64,000 nucleotides of DNA. It comes from JBKQVT01 sp963727245 (GTDB lineage Bacteria > Planctomycetota > Planctomycetia > Pirellulales > Thermoguttaceae). Under the pieces are notes generated by a model that was not told where the DNA came from, made no database searches, and saw only the letters and a program-made list of their open reading frames with translations. Of this stretch, positions 62,457 through 64,000 are shown piece after piece (the first letter of the stretch is position 1; the number at the start of each line of letters is the position of its first letter). The position numbers and the translations under genes are program-made. The stretch is from contig CAVSFO010000013.1 of NCBI GenBank assembly GCA_963727245.1, positions 127,097 to 191,096 of the forward strand, in the 5' to 3' direction.

Positions 62457-62604
62457 CGAATCCTCCCCAACCAGCGGCCCAGAATCACCGCGACGGCCCT
62501 CGTAGACTCCCCGTGGACAAGCAAACCGCCATTTTACCACTCCGGGGGGTGGACGCAAGCATTTCCTGCGCAGAAGTTCTTTCCCCCTATAGAGTTAGTT
62601 TCAG

Positions 62605-62754
62605 ACGTAACCGTTCACGGGTCGGGCAGCGAAGAAGGGGAACCGCGGATACACGCGGATGAACGCAGATTATTGAGCAAATTCCTGCCCGCGTTTATTT
62701 GCGTCCATCTGCGGTTTCTCCCTGTTTTGCCGTCCATGGTGTGAACGGTTACGT
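62605..62754. repeat. 150-bp palindromic element with nested arms
   Basis: Perfect 14-base outer arms ACGTAACCGTTCAC / GTGAACGGTTACGT, and inner, imperfect pairing of ACCGCGGATACACGCGGATG with GCGTCCATCTGCGGTT. It lies in a 580-base gap between the zinc-ribbon gene and the next small gene; the remainder of the gap (to 63037) shows no gene I can support. Confidence 0.85.
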
Positions 62755-63037
62755 TTCAGACCGGCAAGATTGCAAATACTGACGACCCCATCAGTCTACC
62801 AGCGGGCACGCCCAACCCATGACCAACACCCGAGGGATTTCTCGGCGACAAACCCCGCGCATATCGTATATAGTGAGAAGCCCGCCGCCAAGAAACGGGT
62901 TATCATGACGGCTCCGCACCCTGGCGGCGGCGTTGGCCGGGCGCCACTGACAAGGCGGCGGCCCATCGTTGCCCTTCCTGGCCACCGGTGCTATCGTGGT
63001 AGTCGGCGGCCGTTTTCTCCTCCCCGGGAGTTTTTCA

Positions 63038-63193
63038 ATGAGACCTCCGAAAATCACCGTGGATACCAAAATCACCTTCAACACAATCGGGCCTGCGGGG
63101 AAGGTATATCACAGCGTCGAGGAAATGCCTCCCGAGCTTCGTCAAGCATACGAACAGGAAACACAACCATCAAGAAATGGAGACGAGAGATGA
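63038..63193 (+). CDS. Small conserved hypothetical protein
   Basis: 51 residues; GGGAG precedes the ATG. Begins MRPPKITVDTKITFNTIGPA and continues GKVYHSVEEMPPELRQAYE. The VDTKITFN...GKxYxSxEEMPP pattern is familiar from small unassigned proteins, but I cannot name a function. The stop overlaps the next start (ATGA at 63190), so the two are coupled. Confidence 0.6.
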   Translation: MRPPKITVDTKITFNTIGPAGKVYHSVEEMPPELRQAYEQETQPSRNGDER

Positions 63194-63738
63194 AGAAGAC
63201 TATGGCTTTGCTGGCAGTCACGGCGGCTTGTCTGGCCAACGGCGGTGGCCTTGCTGCGGCAGACGACAACGCCCGGCAGACTACACGCCCCTTGGTGACA
63301 CTCACTGGGCCTGATAGTCATGTCAAGAAACCCAGTTATCACCGTGTCACGTCGGAAGCCGAGTGGATCAAGGTTTGGCAGCGGCATCAAGGTGCGAAGG
63401 AATCGAAGGACTACGATCTCTTCTACAATCCTCTCGGCCTCCCATACATCGATTTCGAGAAGTGCATGGTTATTGCGGTCTTCCGGGGTGACGGCTGGAA
63501 CAGTGCAGGGTTGAAAGCGGCCGCAGTTCTGGAAGACAAGGATGGCATCGTCTTGAGGTTCGAGGACAAGGGCTATCAGACCGCGGGACGGGGGCCGGAT
63601 GGTGGAGGCCAGCGGACGACCACCTACGGGTTCTTTGTGTTGCCCCGATCCAGCAAGACGGTGGTGCTGGAGGAGAACGTGCAAAACTATATAGGGCATC
63701 CGCCCGTATGGAAGGAGCGAATCCGCTTACCCAAGTGA
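63190..63738 (+). CDS. Exported hypothetical protein
   Basis: 182 residues, with a signal peptide MKKTMALLAVTAACLANGGG. The mature part includes KKPSYHRVTSEAEWIKVWQR, IDFEKCMVIAVFRGDGWNSA and YGFFVLPRSSKTVVLEENVQ, a beta-rich small domain like those of exported proteins that begin with an E-W-x-x-x-W-x-x-H segment. Function unknown. It is coupled to the 63038 gene by a 4-base overlap. Its right flank carries no further clear gene. Confidence 0.65.
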   Translation: MKKTMALLAVTAACLANGGGLAAADDNARQTTRPLVTLTGPDSHVKKPSYHRVTSEAEWIKVWQRHQGAKESKDYDLFYNPLGLPYIDFEKCMVIAVFRGDGWNSAGLKAAAVLEDKDGIVLRFEDKGYQTAGRGPDGGGQRTTTYGFFVLPRSSKTVVLEENVQNYIGHPPVWKERIRLPK

Positions 63739-64000
63739 AGGTTATCGGAGGTGATTCGAGTTCCGAGGCAAAGCTCTTGGCTCCTGAGCCGTCCGACTGC
63801 CGGGCCACCAACGACACCGAACCGATGCCCTCCCCCATCACCACCCTCACGACCGCTCGCCTGCTCGCCGACGCCGTCACCCCCGCATTCCGGGGACACA
63901 ATACCAATTTTGGCAAGCTGGGATTGGTTTTGGATTGCACTTCATCCTCCGTCATTTCCGTTCCGCCAGCATATCCAGAGCTCGCCGCATTCCGGGCTCG
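63739..64000. other. Right-edge region, no clear gene
   Basis: Contains ATTCCGGGGACACAATACCA, which resembles repeat sequences I associate with planctomycete intergenic DNA, but only one copy is in the window. Reverse frames here have no ribosome site or conserved pattern. Confidence 0.4.

Noticed and set aside
63470..63955. Reverse-strand open frame near the right edge
   Set aside because: It overlaps the exported protein gene with good signal peptide and has no ribosome site; mostly repeat-like DNA.

Overview
The window is high-GC DNA that looks like a planctomycete chromosome (Pirellulales-like is my inference). Evidence from content: a DUF1559-type protein, a C-terminal SHD1 domain, a PknB-type kinase, a squalene-cyclase-repeat secreted protein, a VIT/vWA protein, several small planctomycete-style hypothetical families, and many dispersed palindromic repeats between genes. 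Gene density is moderate and most genes are housekeeping or envelope/secreted functions; there is one clear transposase.

Layout. 1-2.5 kb: end of an AlgH-family gene and a GH127-type glycosidase. 2.8-5.2 kb: a short leader-like protein with three GGSRP repeats followed by a cobalamin-type radical SAM enzyme, a candidate peptide-modification (RiPP) pair. 5.4-13.1 kb: glmS, phoU and a MacAB-like ABC exporter (adaptor, ATPase, two permeases). 13.3-18.3 kb: a tandemly duplicated 920-bp gene unit and a VIT/vWA/DUF2135 protein. 18.5-20.4 kb: a 1.8-kb segment of small orphan genes bounded by a tRNA-Ala gene and a copy of its 3' half. 20.7-30.2 kb: TolC-type lipoprotein, NCS1-type permease, GT39-like membrane glycosyltransferase, AsmA-like protein, HtrA-like protease. 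30.6-32 kb: DAHP synthase preceded by an aromatic-residue leader peptide and an intrinsic terminator, i.e. a transcription attenuator. 32-41 kb: DUF1559/STN protein, squalene-cyclase-repeat protein, CheB, Ser/Thr kinase. 41-44 kb: larE, nnrD and larB (nickel-pincer cofactor and NAD(P)HX repair). 44-50 kb: M24 aminopeptidase, accB-accC, a PPi-type phosphofructokinase, a methyltransferase. 50-58 kb: two tandem SGNH-like proteins, a GH27 alpha-galactosidase, a large SHD1 protein. 58-64 kb: an insertion sequence, a HEAT-repeat protein, a metallophosphatase and small genes.

Two cautions. First, about half of the longer genes are broken by single-base shifts, usually in short G or C runs, including genes such as glmS and phoU that should be intact; I read these as sequence errors and give each such gene as one frame-corrected span. 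Second, most intergenic regions hold palindromic repeats from at least seven families, some touching stop codons and one lying in frame inside a gene.

The two items I consider most worth following are the GGSRP-repeat protein/radical SAM pair (2.8-5.2 kb) and the SYYWYWF leader peptide attenuator in front of DAHP synthase (31.7-31.98 kb).
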